Origin: Methanobacteriota archaeon
GTDB lineage: Archaea > Halobacteriota > Methanomicrobia > Methanomicrobiales > Methanoculleaceae
Reading direction: 5' to 3'
Length of the DNA stretch: 64,000 nt
Assembly: GCA_016841955.1 (NCBI GenBank)
Contig: JAENYE010000002.1
Span: forward strand, 189,344 to 253,343
The stretch's first letter is position 1, and each line of letters opens with the position of its first letter. Shown here piece after piece: positions 49,662-57,442 of the stretch. The notes under the pieces are model-generated. The model was given only the letters and a program-made list of their open reading frames with translations. It did no database searches and was not told the DNA's origin. Position numbers and translations under genes: made by a program.

Positions 49662-51512
49662 CTATCCAAGGATACGGAACATCAGGCCTCCGATAAGGAG
49701 GCCGAGGGCGACCGTGTAGAGCGTGATCGCGAGCGTGATCCTGGAGCCGACCTCGCGCAGGAGGACCGTGAGCGTCGCAAGGCAGGGGACGAAGAGGACG
49801 GTCACGACCGCAAAGATGTAGAGCTGGAGGGACGAGAGCACTGCCCCGAGATCGGCGGTGCCCGCGAGGATGGCAAGGGTCTCGAACGCCATCTCCTTCC
49901 TGAGGACCCCGAAGGTGAGCGCCGTCGCCGAGTAGCCGGGGAGGCCGAGGAGGGCCATGGTATAGGGCTCCACTATTGCCTCAAAGAGCGCCATGATGCC
50001 GAAGAACTCGAGCAGCCCGAGGACGACGCTACCTGCAAGGAGGAGCGGCATCGCGATGAAGAGGAATTCGGAGAGGCGCGACCAGGCCTTCTTCAGCACC
50101 AGTTTCGGGTCCGGCCAACGGAGCGGCACCATCTCCATGATCATGCCGAACCGCTCGCCGGGCGCCACGCGGGAGAGGACGAGCCCGGTAATGAGGATCA
50201 GGCCGAAGACGACGGCGTATACGCTGAATGCCGCCCCGATACCGACGAAACTCCCCACAATCCCGGCGATGATGACGGTCCGGGCCGAGCAGGGAACCAT
50301 CGTGACCAGGAACGAGGCGATGATGCGCTCCCGCCGGGAGTGCAGGAGCCGTATGCTCATGATGGCCGGCACGTTGCACCCGAACGCCAGGGTGAGGGGG
50401 ATGACCGCCCCGCCGTGCATCCCGACCCTGTGCATCGCGTTGTCGGCGAGGAAGGCCGCCCGGGTCATGTAGCCCGAGTCTTCGAGGACGGAGATGATGA
50501 CGTAGAAGAGGAGAACGTACGGAAACGCTATCCCCAGGCCCGCCTGGAGCGCGAGCAGGATGGATCTCCCCAGTTCTTCGACCAGGGGAGGCAACCCGAG
50601 CGCGAGGAACGGCTGTAGTACAAATACGTTGAAGAACTCCACGATCAGCCCTTCGAGGAACGATCCCGCGACGAAGACAAAGAGGAGCATCCCGACGAGG
50701 ATACCGAGGAGAATCGGCATCCCGGGGATGAGCCGTGTCAGGATACTGTCCGGGTCGGTCTGGCGGAGGAGCGTCTCCCCCTTTACGGTGAGGTCGGCGA
50801 TCCGGTGAGCGAAGTTGTGCCGGTTGGCCGCGATGATCTGGGCGACCGTCATCCGGTGCCGGGACTCGATCTCGTCGGCGATCGTCCGTGCCGCCTCGAG
50901 CAACTCCGGGTTGTCGCCGAACCCCAGGAGCGCCCGGACGCTCTCCTTCCGGTCGGCGCCGAACATCTTCCCGAGGCTCCGGACGGCTGCCTCCACGTGA
51001 TGGTCGTACGGGATCTCAACCATCGACGGCTGGGAGGCGGCAAGAGCCGCCGGGATGATCCGGTCGATGTTCTTTCCCTGCGACGCCGCCGTCTGGACCA
51101 CCTCGACGCCGAGGATGTCGCGGATCGGGTCGGGGTCGATCTCAATCCCCTGTTTTGCGGCCTCATCGGCCATGTTCAGCACGACGACCATCGGGAGGCC
51201 GTACTCCGCCACCTGAAGGAGCAGGTAGAGGTTGCGTTCCAGGCGTGTGACGTTCACCACCACGATGACCGCATCGGTGTCCTGCTGCTCCAGGAACCGG
51301 CGGACCAGATCTTCCTCGTCCGAGCTCCCTTCCAGCGAGTAGACGCCGGGCAGGTCCACAAGTTCGACCATCTCGCGCTGGAAACAGGTGTTGCCCCGCT
51401 GCAACTCGACGGTGGTCCCGGGATAGTTGCTCACCTCCACCCCGAGGCCGGTGAGCTGGTTGAAGATCAGGGATTTCCCTACGCTGGGGTTGCCGATCAG
51501 CGCAAACCTCAT
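49662..51512 (-). CDS. feoB: Ferrous iron transporter FeoB
   Basis: 616 residues. N-terminal GTPase: GNPSVGKS (G1, residues 7-14), VDLPGVYSL (G3), NMADEA (G4). Then a helical GDI-like region and about eight membrane helices with two gate regions (GYMTRAAFLADNAMHRVGMH; VPCSARTVIIAG). It imports Fe(II). Its ATG at 51512 overlaps the stop of the DtxR gene (ATGA), so regulator and transporter are one operon. There is no separate feoA, since the upstream regulator carries the FeoA-like domain. Confidence 0.95.
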   Translation of the reverse strand: MRFALIGNPSVGKSLIFNQLTGLGVEVSNYPGTTVELQRGNTCFQREMVELVDLPGVYSLEGSSDEEDLVRRFLEQQDTDAVIVVVNVTRLERNLYLLLQVAEYGLPMVVVLNMADEAAKQGIEIDPDPIRDILGVEVVQTAASQGKNIDRIIPAALAASQPSMVEIPYDHHVEAAVRSLGKMFGADRKESVRALLGFGDNPELLEAARTIADEIESRHRMTVAQIIAANRHNFAHRIADLTVKGETLLRQTDPDSILTRLIPGMPILLGILVGMLLFVFVAGSFLEGLIVEFFNVFVLQPFLALGLPPLVEELGRSILLALQAGLGIAFPYVLLFYVIISVLEDSGYMTRAAFLADNAMHRVGMHGGAVIPLTLAFGCNVPAIMSIRLLHSRRERIIASFLVTMVPCSARTVIIAGIVGSFVGIGAAFSVYAVVFGLILITGLVLSRVAPGERFGMIMEMVPLRWPDPKLVLKKAWSRLSEFLFIAMPLLLAGSVVLGLLEFFGIMALFEAIVEPYTMALLGLPGYSATALTFGVLRKEMAFETLAILAGTADLGAVLSSLQLYIFAVVTVLFVPCLATLTVLLREVGSRITLAITLYTVALGLLIGGLMFRILG

Positions 51513-52147
51513 GGTGGACACGACTCCACGATGATCGATGCCGCGATCTCCGGGCTGATGGCGATATCGCACCCTTTCACCCTGACGACGACGGAATTGT
51601 TCGGGAGTTTCCGCCGGATCTGCACGATCTCGCCGGGGAAGATGCCGAGGTCGAGCAGCCTCCGGTGCCGCCGGGGGCCCCGCATCATCGCCACCCGAAC
51701 GGTATCCCCTTCCTTGCAGTCGAGCAGCAACGTAGAGGCGTCCCGCCCCCGGCAGCGTCCCATCCGCCCCGGCGGGGATTGGGCGCCGTCCATGTAGGAG
51801 GAGAGCCGCTCGATGGTCTCGTCGGAGATATCGTGCTCGAGCGTGCAGGCTTCCTTGCTCGCCGCGTCCGCGTCGACGCCGAGCATCTCCGTCAAGAAGC
51901 ACTGGAGGACGCGGTGTTTCCGCGCCACCACCGACGCCACCGACGATCCCTTCTCGGTCAGCCTGACGGCGTCGCCGGTTGCCCGCTCCAGGTAGCCTTC
52001 CTCGACCAGGGAGGCGATGGTCGTCTCGGCGATCTCCCTCCCGGTTCCGAGGGCAGCCGCTATCTCCTGCGACGTCGCCGACTGCCCGCCGTTTTCCGTG
52101 ATCGTGAGGATTGCTTCGAGATAATCCTCAAATGTGGAAGGAAGCAT
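51509..52147 (-). CDS. DtxR/MntR family metal-dependent repressor with FeoA-like domain
   Basis: 212 residues. N-terminal winged helix (FEDYLEAILTITENGGQSAT, about 6-25), dimerisation and metal region (ARKHRVLQCFLTEMLGVDAD, and ACTLEHDISDETIERL with His and Glu ligands), then an SH3/FeoA-like domain at about 140-212 (DTVRVAMMRGPRRHRRLLDLGIFPGE). It most likely senses iron (or manganese) and represses feoB. Directly repeated CTACAA motifs at 52149 and 52167 lie between start and TATA. Confidence 0.93.
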   Translation of the reverse strand: MLPSTFEDYLEAILTITENGGQSATSQEIAAALGTGREIAETTIASLVEEGYLERATGDAVRLTEKGSSVASVVARKHRVLQCFLTEMLGVDADAASKEACTLEHDISDETIERLSSYMDGAQSPPGRMGRCRGRDASTLLLDCKEGDTVRVAMMRGPRRHRRLLDLGIFPGEIVQIRRKLPNNSVVVRVKGCDIAISPEIAASIIVESCPP

Positions 52148-52181
52148 GCTACAATTTCTTTCACTTCTACAAGTTTATGGA
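52148..52181 (-). promoter_or_regulatory. Promoter of the iron operon with direct repeat
   Basis: CTACAATTT at 52149-52157 and CTACAAGTTT at 52167-52176 (18-bp period) precede a minus-strand TATA-like CCATAAACTTG at about 52171-52181, 28 nt before the ATG at 52147. The repeats may be sites for the DtxR protein itself (inference). Confidence 0.45.
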
Positions 52182-52402
52182 TTTGGGTAGTACCACCGGG
52201 ATTCGGGGTGCGATGAGGAGCGGATCCACGCCACTCCATGACAGGGGGTCGAGATCCCGGCCGGGCGTAAGAACGGGGAGTTAGAAGCCTTTCAATTTGA
52301 AATCCTGAGTGGATCGATTAGAATGCTTTTTGGAAACAAATGCTCACACGACGACAACAACCGTTAAGTATCAAAGACGGATTCAAGGAGAAGTGATGTT
52401 GC

Positions 52403-52858
52403 ATGTCGTTGGAAGAGAATAAGGCGATTGTTCGCAGGTTTATCGAGGCCTACAATAACCGAAACCTGGATCTGTTCGATGATTTAGTGGCACCGGATTA
52501 TGTTGACCACACCCATCAACAACAGGGCAGGGAAAGCTTCAAACGGCTCTTTAAGCTGGCTTTCAACGCCTTCCCCGACTGGCATGAAACTGTTGAAGAC
52601 ATCATTGCCGAAGGGGATAGGGTTTGGGTCCGTGTTAAAGCTACGGGGACCCATACAGGCGAATGGAATCTTTCCGGAGTTCCATTACCCCCTACCGGCA
52701 AGAAGGTAGCGATGATGATGGTCTTCATCTGGCGCATAGGCAACGGCAAACTTGCAGAGGGATGGGAAGTCGATGAAGACCTGGATTTCCTCAAACAACT
52801 GGGCGTCATCGAATACACGGAAAAAGGAAAGAAACTCTTTCCGGAAGATGCCGGGTAG
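52403..52858 (+). CDS. SnoaL-like ester-cyclase-type protein
   Basis: 151 residues, one SnoaL/NTF2-like domain: ENKAIVRRFIEAYNNRNLDL (4-23), DYVDHTHQQQGRESFKRLF, AFPDWHETVEDIIAEGDRVW and a C-terminal ISRVEEDLDFLKQLG-like stretch. Members are polyketide cyclases or of unknown use; many are predicted from genome surveys only. Its codon use is more AT-rich than its neighbours, a sign of transfer. AGTGATGTTGC before the ATG at 52403 gives a weak ribosome site. No polyketide genes are near. Confidence 0.82.
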   Translation: MSLEENKAIVRRFIEAYNNRNLDLFDDLVAPDYVDHTHQQQGRESFKRLFKLAFNAFPDWHETVEDIIAEGDRVWVRVKATGTHTGEWNLSGVPLPPTGKKVAMMMVFIWRIGNGKLAEGWEVDEDLDFLKQLGVIEYTEKGKKLFPEDAG

Positions 52859-52959
52859 GGAATGTACCTTCCATGCATGCTCCCTGCCGGCGATGCCTCC
52901 CGCATGCCTGCACCCGGCGAGCATCAACGCCTATATGGTTTCGCGGACGATCGGTGATC

Positions 52960-54642
52960 ATGGAGACCCCGGAGAGGCAGGTCACGAACAGGGATGTTGC
53001 CGAACGGCTCGCGTTCATGGCCCGTCTGCTCGAGATCGCGGGAGTCGACCGGTACCGGACCGGCGCCTACGAGCGGGCGGCACGGCAGGTCGAGCGGCTC
53101 TCCCTCCCGGCCGCCGGACTCGACGAGGAGGAACTTACCCGCATTCCGGGCATAGGAGTCCGGATAGCCGGGCAGATCCGGGAGATCGCCGCTACCGGGA
53201 CGTTCCGGGAACTCGAGGACCTGCAGGCAACCGTCCCCGGGTCGATCGTCGAACTGCTCGGCGTTGCCGGGGTGGGGCCCCGGACCCTGCACACCCTCTG
53301 GAAGAGGCTCGGCATCCTGACCGTGGACGACCTGGAGCAGGCAGTGAAAGGCCACCGGCTCAGGGCGCTCCCGGGGTTCGGCGCAAAGAAGGAGGAGGCG
53401 ATCAAAAGAGGTATCAGGCAGTTCCGGCAGAGGTCGGACCGGATGACCCGCCCACAGGCCGAGGCCGTGCTCGCGAGCGTGGCGGCGCTCTTCCCGGACG
53501 GGGATTACGCGGTTGCGGGGAGTTACCGGCGGGGGTCAAGCACCGTCGGCAGGATCGAGATCGTCGCTACCGGGGACCGGTGCGCCCTCGTAAACAACCT
53601 CGGGGCTGCCGATGCGATCGCCGGCGAGAACGCCGAAGAGGTCTCGCTCTCGCTTGCCGGTGCTGGAGTGAACGTCCGGTTCACCGAACCCGGCCGGTGC
53701 GGCACCGCGCTCCTCTGCGCCACCGGCTCTCGCGGGTTCCTGGCCCGGCTGGGGGAGGTGGCGCTCGCACGGGGATACAGGCTCGCGCCCGACGGCCTTG
53801 TGGACTCTGCGAGCGGCCGCCTGCAGACGTTCGGGAGCGAGGAAGAGGTCTTTGCACTGCTCGGCATGGCGCCCGTCCCGCCGGAGTTGCGCGAGGACCG
53901 GGGCGAGATCGAACTCGCCCTCCGGCACGCCCTCCCCGATCTGGTCGACCTTCACGACGTGCGGGGAGACCTCCACGTCCACACCACCTGGAGCGACGGC
54001 CGCCAGTCGCTCGAGGATGTGGCGGACGCGGGGGATGCCCGGGGCTACGAGTACGTTGTGATCACCGACCACTCCTCGCGAGTGAGCCCGGAGGCCCTTG
54101 CAAAGCAGCAGGCCGAGATCGAGCGAACCAACCGGCGGCACGCCTGCCAGCTCCTCTCCGGGAGCGAGGTGGACATCAAGAGCGACGGCACGCTCGGGTA
54201 CCAAAACAGGGTCCTTGCCGACCTCGACCTGGTGATCGCCTCGGTCCACTCGGGGTTTGCCCAGGACCAGGACGTCCTGACCCGGCGCGTCCTCACCGCG
54301 ATGGAGAACGAGCACGTCGATATCGTCGGCCATCCCACCGGACGCCTGCTCGGCCGCAGATCGCCGTATGCGATCGACCTTGCGCGGGTGACGGCGCATG
54401 CAGCGGAGACGGGGACCGCCCTCGAGATCAACGCGTCGCCCCACCGGCTCGATCTTGAGGATATTTATATCAGGCACGCGAAGAAGGAAGGAGTGAAACT
54501 GGCTGCAGGAACCGATGCCCATAGAATTGGCGAATTTTCAAATATGCGCTACGGCATCGTGCTGGCACGCCGGGGCTGGTGCACCCCGGACGACATCCTA
54601 AATACCCTCCCCCTATCCGGGTTGCTGGAGTGGACGTCGTGA
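52960..54642 (+). CDS. PolX-like protein with inactive polymerase core and intact PHP domain
   Basis: 560 residues. Architecture as in the active PolX at 29064: HhH motifs (IPGIGVRIAGQI, LPGFGAKKEEAIK), nucleotidyltransferase domain, then PHP (GDLHVHTTWSDG, VITDHSS, SVHSGF, GHPTGR, EINASP, TDAHR). But the catalytic site reads AGSYRRGSSTVGRIEIVATG, so the two Asp of DVD are Arg198 and Glu200, and the third Asp is Asn238 (GVNVRF). Polymerase activity is therefore unlikely, while the metal-dependent PHP phosphoesterase looks complete. ATG 52960 follows GGTGATC. The last bases overlap the next gene (GTGA). Confidence 0.88.
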   Translation: METPERQVTNRDVAERLAFMARLLEIAGVDRYRTGAYERAARQVERLSLPAAGLDEEELTRIPGIGVRIAGQIREIAATGTFRELEDLQATVPGSIVELLGVAGVGPRTLHTLWKRLGILTVDDLEQAVKGHRLRALPGFGAKKEEAIKRGIRQFRQRSDRMTRPQAEAVLASVAALFPDGDYAVAGSYRRGSSTVGRIEIVATGDRCALVNNLGAADAIAGENAEEVSLSLAGAGVNVRFTEPGRCGTALLCATGSRGFLARLGEVALARGYRLAPDGLVDSASGRLQTFGSEEEVFALLGMAPVPPELREDRGEIELALRHALPDLVDLHDVRGDLHVHTTWSDGRQSLEDVADAGDARGYEYVVITDHSSRVSPEALAKQQAEIERTNRRHACQLLSGSEVDIKSDGTLGYQNRVLADLDLVIASVHSGFAQDQDVLTRRVLTAMENEHVDIVGHPTGRLLGRRSPYAIDLARVTAHAAETGTALEINASPHRLDLEDIYIRHAKKEGVKLAAGTDAHRIGEFSNMRYGIVLARRGWCTPDDILNTLPLSGLLEWTS

Positions 54643-55229
54643 TCTACCGGTTCTACGAGAAGATCCTTCTCCGGGACCTTCACACGCTCCCGGAACACAT
54701 CTGCTTCATGATCACCGAGCAGGATATGCTCGACGCCCCGGGAAACCTCTACCTTGCCGCCCAGTGGTGCCGCGACCTCGGGATCGGGAGTGCCATGTTC
54801 CACATCAGCACCGCCGATCCGGCCCGGCTGGAACGGTGCCTCCCGATGATCCGCACGGTCTCCTCGATCGCACGCCTGACCCTGCACTACCGGGACGAAA
54901 AGGAGGTCCGCGGGGAAGGCATGGACGTGACGGTAGCTATCGGGAAGAGCGGGCGGGAGGAGATCGCCGACTGCGTGAGAAGGATGGCCGAGAACGGGGT
55001 GGACCCAGGCTCCGTCGACGAAGACCTGCTGGAGTCGTACCTCACCTTCAACTACGAGCCGGACCTCGTCATCAAGACGGGCGGCGACCACCTGACCGAC
55101 TTCCTCATCTGGCAATCGGTCTACTCCGAACTCTTCTTCCTCGACGTCAACTGGGCGCTGCTCAGAAAAGTGGATTTTCTCCGGGCGCTCAGGGACTTCC
55201 AGTCCAGGGTGCGCCGGTTCGGGCGGTAA
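54639..55229 (+). CDS. Small non-canonical cis-prenyltransferase subunit
   Basis: 196 residues from GTG 54639, with GGAGTGG upstream and a GTGA overlap on the PolX-like gene. The C-terminal half matches undecaprenyl diphosphate synthases: PDLVIKTGGDHLTDFLIWQS (about 141-160), YSELFFLDVNW and a closing RRFG. The N-terminal DGNRR loop that holds the catalytic Asp in such enzymes is replaced by CFMITEQDM. It therefore looks like the non-catalytic partner of a heteromeric cis-prenyltransferase, as in animals (NgBR) and, as I recall, Methanosarcina. The catalytic partner lies at 55541-56320. Confidence 0.8.
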   Translation: MIYRFYEKILLRDLHTLPEHICFMITEQDMLDAPGNLYLAAQWCRDLGIGSAMFHISTADPARLERCLPMIRTVSSIARLTLHYRDEKEVRGEGMDVTVAIGKSGREEIADCVRRMAENGVDPGSVDEDLLESYLTFNYEPDLVIKTGGDHLTDFLIWQSVYSELFFLDVNWALLRKVDFLRALRDFQSRVRRFGR

Positions 55230-55248
55230 CGCTTCGGGCTTCGCGTTT

Positions 55249-55272
55249 CGCACCTGCGGTGCTCAAGCTCCC
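55249..55272 (-). repeat. Dispersed hairpin repeat, GCACC/GGTGC stem, reverse orientation
   Basis: CGCACC-TGC-GGTGCTCAAGCTCC; read on the minus strand GGAGCTTGA-GCACC-GCA-GGTGC-G, as in the 17.3 kb array. Confidence 0.75.
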
Positions 55273-55281
55273 TCCGGTCGC

Positions 55282-55330
55282 ACTTCGCGTGAGCTACTTG
55301 CTGGGGATAACAGTACAGCCTCACGCGAAG
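55282..55330. repeat. CACGCGAAG-type inverted repeat
   Basis: CTTCGCGTGAG at 55283 and CTCACGCGAAG at 55320-55330 are exact inverted copies, about 26 bases apart, followed by AACGCGAAGCCGCGAAG. Confidence 0.75.
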
Positions 55331-55364
55331 AACGCGAAGCCGCGAAGGACGATGGTTCGTAGAG

Positions 55365-55394
55365 CCGGAGTTCGAGCACCGTCAGGTGCGAAGG
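55365..55394 (+). repeat. Dispersed hairpin repeat, GCACC/GGTGC stem
   Basis: CCGGAGTTCGA-GCACC-GTCA-GGTGC-GAAGG, preceded by TTCGTAGAG. Forward orientation. Confidence 0.75.
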
Positions 55395-55416
55395 GGACTG
55401 TCAAAACAACCAACCG

Positions 55417-55500
55417 TTCTTCGCGTTCTTCGCGGCTTCGCGTGCGTTGGCAGTGAAGGGAAGTGATACGGGCTCACGCGAAGAGCGCGAAGCCGGAGGA
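55417..55500. repeat. CACGCGAAG-type inverted repeat, second
   Basis: TTCTTCGCGTTCTTCGCGGC with CTTCGCGTG on the left and CTCACGCGAAGAGCGCGAAG on the right, with the AAGGGACTGTCAAAA-like phrase near 55392 that also occurs (GGAAACTGTCAACA) at 23062. Confidence 0.7.
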
Positions 55501-55540
55501 TTCGGGCGATTATTCTTCTCCTAAACCCAACCCATAGCCC

Positions 55541-56320
55541 TCACGAACCCCGGACCACACGCTCCTTAAGAAGCATGCGCTGGTCATAGACCCGCATCGC
55601 CCGCAGGAGATCGATCTTCCTGAACGCCGGCCAGAACGGAGCGCAGAAGTAGACGGCCGACTCGTGGCCGTTCGCGAGCCAGGGGAGGAAGTTGGACGTC
55701 CGGTAGTCGTTGCCGGTACGGATGATCAGGTCGACTGGGGGTATGGACGCTCCCCGGTTGAGATGGGTCTCGACGGTCGCGGGGCTGATGGCCGCGGGAT
55801 CGATGGCACCCTGCCTGACCCCGTCGAGGATAGACCGGGCGGCGTACACGATCTCGTTCCGGCCGCCGTAAGCAATCGCGATGTTGACGGAGTAGTCGTT
55901 GTAGTGCAGCGTCGCCTTCTCCGCCGCTTCGATGGTAAGAAGGAGGTCGTCGGGGAGGAGGGATCTGTCCCCGATCATCTGCACCCGGATATGGTTTTTG
56001 TGCACCCGCTCATCTCTCAGGATCGCGGTGAACTTCTCCCGAAAGAGCGCAAAGAGCGACGCGAGCTCGCTGCTGTCCCTCCGGAAGTTCTCGGTGGAGA
56101 AGGTGTAGAGCGTGATATGCCGCACGCCGAGTTCGCATGCCCAGTCGAGGACCTGCTCCGTGGCATCCGCTCCGAGCCGGTGGCCGACCGTCGTATCAAG
56201 CCCCTGCTCCCTGGCAAACCGGCGGTTTCCATCCTGGATCACCGCAACGTGCCGGGGGATGTGTTTCACCTGCCACTGCAGGTAACGCTCGTAGAGGGGC
56301 TCAATCCTCGATCGCAGCAT
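55541..56320 (-). CDS. uppS: cis-Prenyltransferase, catalytic subunit (undecaprenyl diphosphate synthase family)
   Basis: 259 residues from ATG 56320. HVAVIQDGNRRFA (about 24-36, catalytic Asp30), LYTFSTENFRR (71-81), IAYGGRNEIVYAARSI, and the C-terminal DLIIRTGNDYRTSNFLPW (197-214) are the conserved regions. It makes long cis-polyprenyl diphosphates (glycosyl carrier lipid). The normal C-terminal RRFG-like ending is missing (end is KERVVRGS), the very piece that the small protein at 54639 has. The gene overlaps by 1 base (TGATG) the radical SAM gene before it. Confidence 0.9.
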   Translation of the reverse strand: MLRSRIEPLYERYLQWQVKHIPRHVAVIQDGNRRFAREQGLDTTVGHRLGADATEQVLDWACELGVRHITLYTFSTENFRRDSSELASLFALFREKFTAILRDERVHKNHIRVQMIGDRSLLPDDLLLTIEAAEKATLHYNDYSVNIAIAYGGRNEIVYAARSILDGVRQGAIDPAAISPATVETHLNRGASIPPVDLIIRTGNDYRTSNFLPWLANGHESAVYFCAPFWPAFRKIDLLRAMRVYDQRMLLKERVVRGS

Positions 56321-57330
56321 CAGAGCGGCGTCACCTCGACCACCATGCCACCGTTCGGGTAGCGTTCGACGACGTACTTCCTGCCCGGCAACCCGGCACC
56401 GTGATCGGCAAGCACCCACCACGCCATCTCGATCCTTCCTTCGCAGACCACATAGTCATCCCCGTCAAGGCCCTCCAGGAACTCGTCGACGGCACCCGCC
56501 GCCTCAAGCACCCCGTACACGACCGTCCCGTCATCCGTCACCTCCTCGAACGGACGCGCAGTATTGGCAGCGATCCGCTTTAACCGTTCCCGTAACTGGA
56601 CCGAGTCCTTGAAGGCCGACGAGCAGAAGTGCACTTTGGGGTCGGCCGAGAGTTTCTCCGCCCACTGGCGGGCGCCCAACACAGCGTTATGCAGCCCGTC
56701 GGCGGGCTCGAGCCCGCGTTCGCGCATGGCGCCAGCGCAGGTCTCCCCCCATTCCAGTTCGTTGATGTTGAGGAAATCGAGAAGCGGGAGGGCAGCGGCA
56801 AGGTCCTCGATTCCCGGGAGCGCCGGCACCTCGATGCCGATCAAAAAACCCATCCGGCGGGCGAGGACGGCTGATTTGGCGAAGTCGGTCTCGAGGATAC
56901 GAGGCCAGGATTCGTGGGGCGGGTGCAGCCGGATCTCATCGACCAGCCCCTGCAGGCGCCGGAGCACGGTTTCGTCCGGCGCAAGGCCGGTATAGAGGTG
57001 GGTCTGGTGGTCCGGGCCGAAGTGCTTCTTGAGATGCCTCGCGTACTCCACCACCCGGTCGAGTTCGAGCAGCGGTTCGCCGCCGGTGATACCGGTCCCC
57101 AGAGCGCTCATGCTCTCCGCCACTTCGATGATCTCGGACGGCGACGAGACTCTCCGTTCGTTCGCAAACACTACGTCCCGGCCTTTCCGCTCACGCGAGA
57201 GCGGGCAGTACCAGCAGGTGCGATGACACCGTCCGGTCACGAAGAGGACCATCTTTGCTCCCTGACGGCAGAGGACGCATCCCGGACTCAGGAACCGCCC
57301 GCCGGGGGGTACTCCCGACTCCTGTGGCAT
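56320..57330 (-). CDS. Radical SAM protein (COG2108-like)
   Basis: 336 residues. GRCHRTCWYCPLSRERKG has the CxxxCxxC iron-sulfur motif (Cys35, 39, 42), with a GGEP motif (SAM-binding, GITGGEPLLE) and a second Cys pair, PGCVLCRQGAK (Cys18, Cys21), before it. The COG2108 group is archaeal and of unknown reaction. Start at ATG 57330 is the only one before Cys18; it lacks a ribosome site and a TATA (CATATATACT) is only about 15 nt away, so the start needs checking. The stop overlaps uppS. Confidence 0.85.
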   Translation of the reverse strand: MPQESGVPPGGRFLSPGCVLCRQGAKMVLFVTGRCHRTCWYCPLSRERKGRDVVFANERRVSSPSEIIEVAESMSALGTGITGGEPLLELDRVVEYARHLKKHFGPDHQTHLYTGLAPDETVLRRLQGLVDEIRLHPPHESWPRILETDFAKSAVLARRMGFLIGIEVPALPGIEDLAAALPLLDFLNINELEWGETCAGAMRERGLEPADGLHNAVLGARQWAEKLSADPKVHFCSSAFKDSVQLRERLKRIAANTARPFEEVTDDGTVVYGVLEAAGAVDEFLEGLDGDDYVVCEGRIEMAWWVLADHGAGLPGRKYVVERYPNGGMVVEVTPL

Positions 57331-57442
57331 ATTGTAGTATATATGGGAGTGCGAAGAAGAAAAGGTTTGACGGTCATGGAGGGGGATTCCAGAGGGAACT
57401 GTTTTTTGGAATTCCGAAGTCACCGACTCATCCCGGGGAGCG

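Larger units (their letters stand above)
55230..55540. other. Intergenic repeat region, 311 bp
   Basis: Between two convergent cis-prenyltransferase-type genes. It holds two copies of the dispersed hairpin repeat (55249-55272, 55365-55394) interleaved with CACGCGAAG-type inverted repeats (55282-55330 and 55417-55500). No gene seen. Confidence 0.75.
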
